A stretch of DNA of 8,346 nt from Saprospirales bacterium (GTDB lineage Bacteria > Bacteroidota > Bacteroidia > Chitinophagales > Saprospiraceae): NCBI GenBank assembly GCA_003448025.1, contig DLXL01000102.1, forward strand, positions 31,549-39,894, written 5' to 3'. A model generated the notes under the pieces. That model did no database searches. It was not told the origin of the DNA and worked only from the letters and a program-made list of their open reading frames with translations. The translations under genes and the position numbers were made by a program. This document shows, piece by piece, positions 6,893 to 8,346 of the stretch. Positions within the stretch are counted from its first letter, which is position 1. Every line of letters starts with the position of its first letter.

Positions 6893-6922
6893 TTTGCTTC
6901 TGTGTTTGGCCTTTTACATTTG
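6893..6922 (+). promoter_or_regulatory. Candidate Bacteroidota promoter for the glycoside hydrolase gene
   Basis: TTTG at 6893-6896 is followed after 18 nt by TACATTTG at 6915-6922. This is the best full match in the window to the Bacteroidota -33/-7 promoter (TTTG, spacer, TAnnTTTG). The predicted start near 6928 gives an 87-nt, A-rich leader before the ATG at 7015. I see no strong hairpin in that leader. Confidence 0.55.
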
Positions 6923-7014
6923 ACCGCTCGGAAATCCAAAGAAAAAAAGATAAGCGATTGTTGGGTAGAGAAAATATTCGCCTAATCAAATGTTTCACCT
7001 TATAAAAGATGGTA

Positions 7015-8346
<1,332 letters not shown>

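Overview
The window looks like chromosomal DNA from a Bacteroidota species, possibly Saprospiria-like (the exact group is inference). Three things support this. The first gene ends in a type IX secretion (Por) C-terminal sorting domain. The large minus-strand gene has the periplasmic-propeller / Y_Y_Y / LuxR-type HTH architecture typical of the phylum. Matches to the Bacteroidota -7 element TAnnTTTG lie upstream of four of the genes. No mobile element, CRISPR array, rRNA or tRNA was seen.

Layout, left to right. Positions 1-101 hold an unassigned edge with a short GC-rich repeat and a candidate promoter. Four plus-strand genes follow: a secreted PHB-depolymerase/feruloyl-esterase-like hydrolase with a T9SS tail (102-1262); a small membrane protein of unknown function (1347-1832); an NRAMP-superfamily transporter with a non-canonical metal-site signature (1894-3153); and, 27 bp later, a lipoprotein of a conserved but uncharacterised type (3181-3882). 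The last two probably share a transcript. A long minus-strand regulator gene (6798-3901) converges on the lipoprotein gene with only 18 bp between the stops.

The regulator is transcribed divergently from a secreted GH2-type (clan GH-A) glycoside hydrolase (7015 to the window edge, 3' end missing). The 216-bp divergent region holds two oppositely oriented TAnnTTTG-type promoters. Between them lies a cluster of three TTTGAT direct repeats, a natural candidate operator.

The best-supported functional unit is therefore the right-hand pair. A membrane-anchored one-component regulator senses something through a periplasmic beta-propeller and probably controls the adjacent secreted glycosidase. The left-hand esterase is another secreted polymer- or ester-degrading enzyme, but nothing links it directly to the regulator. 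All intergenic gaps are under 300 bp. I did not find a convincing new multi-gene system. The most notable items are the divergent regulatory region and the altered metal site of the NRAMP-like protein.
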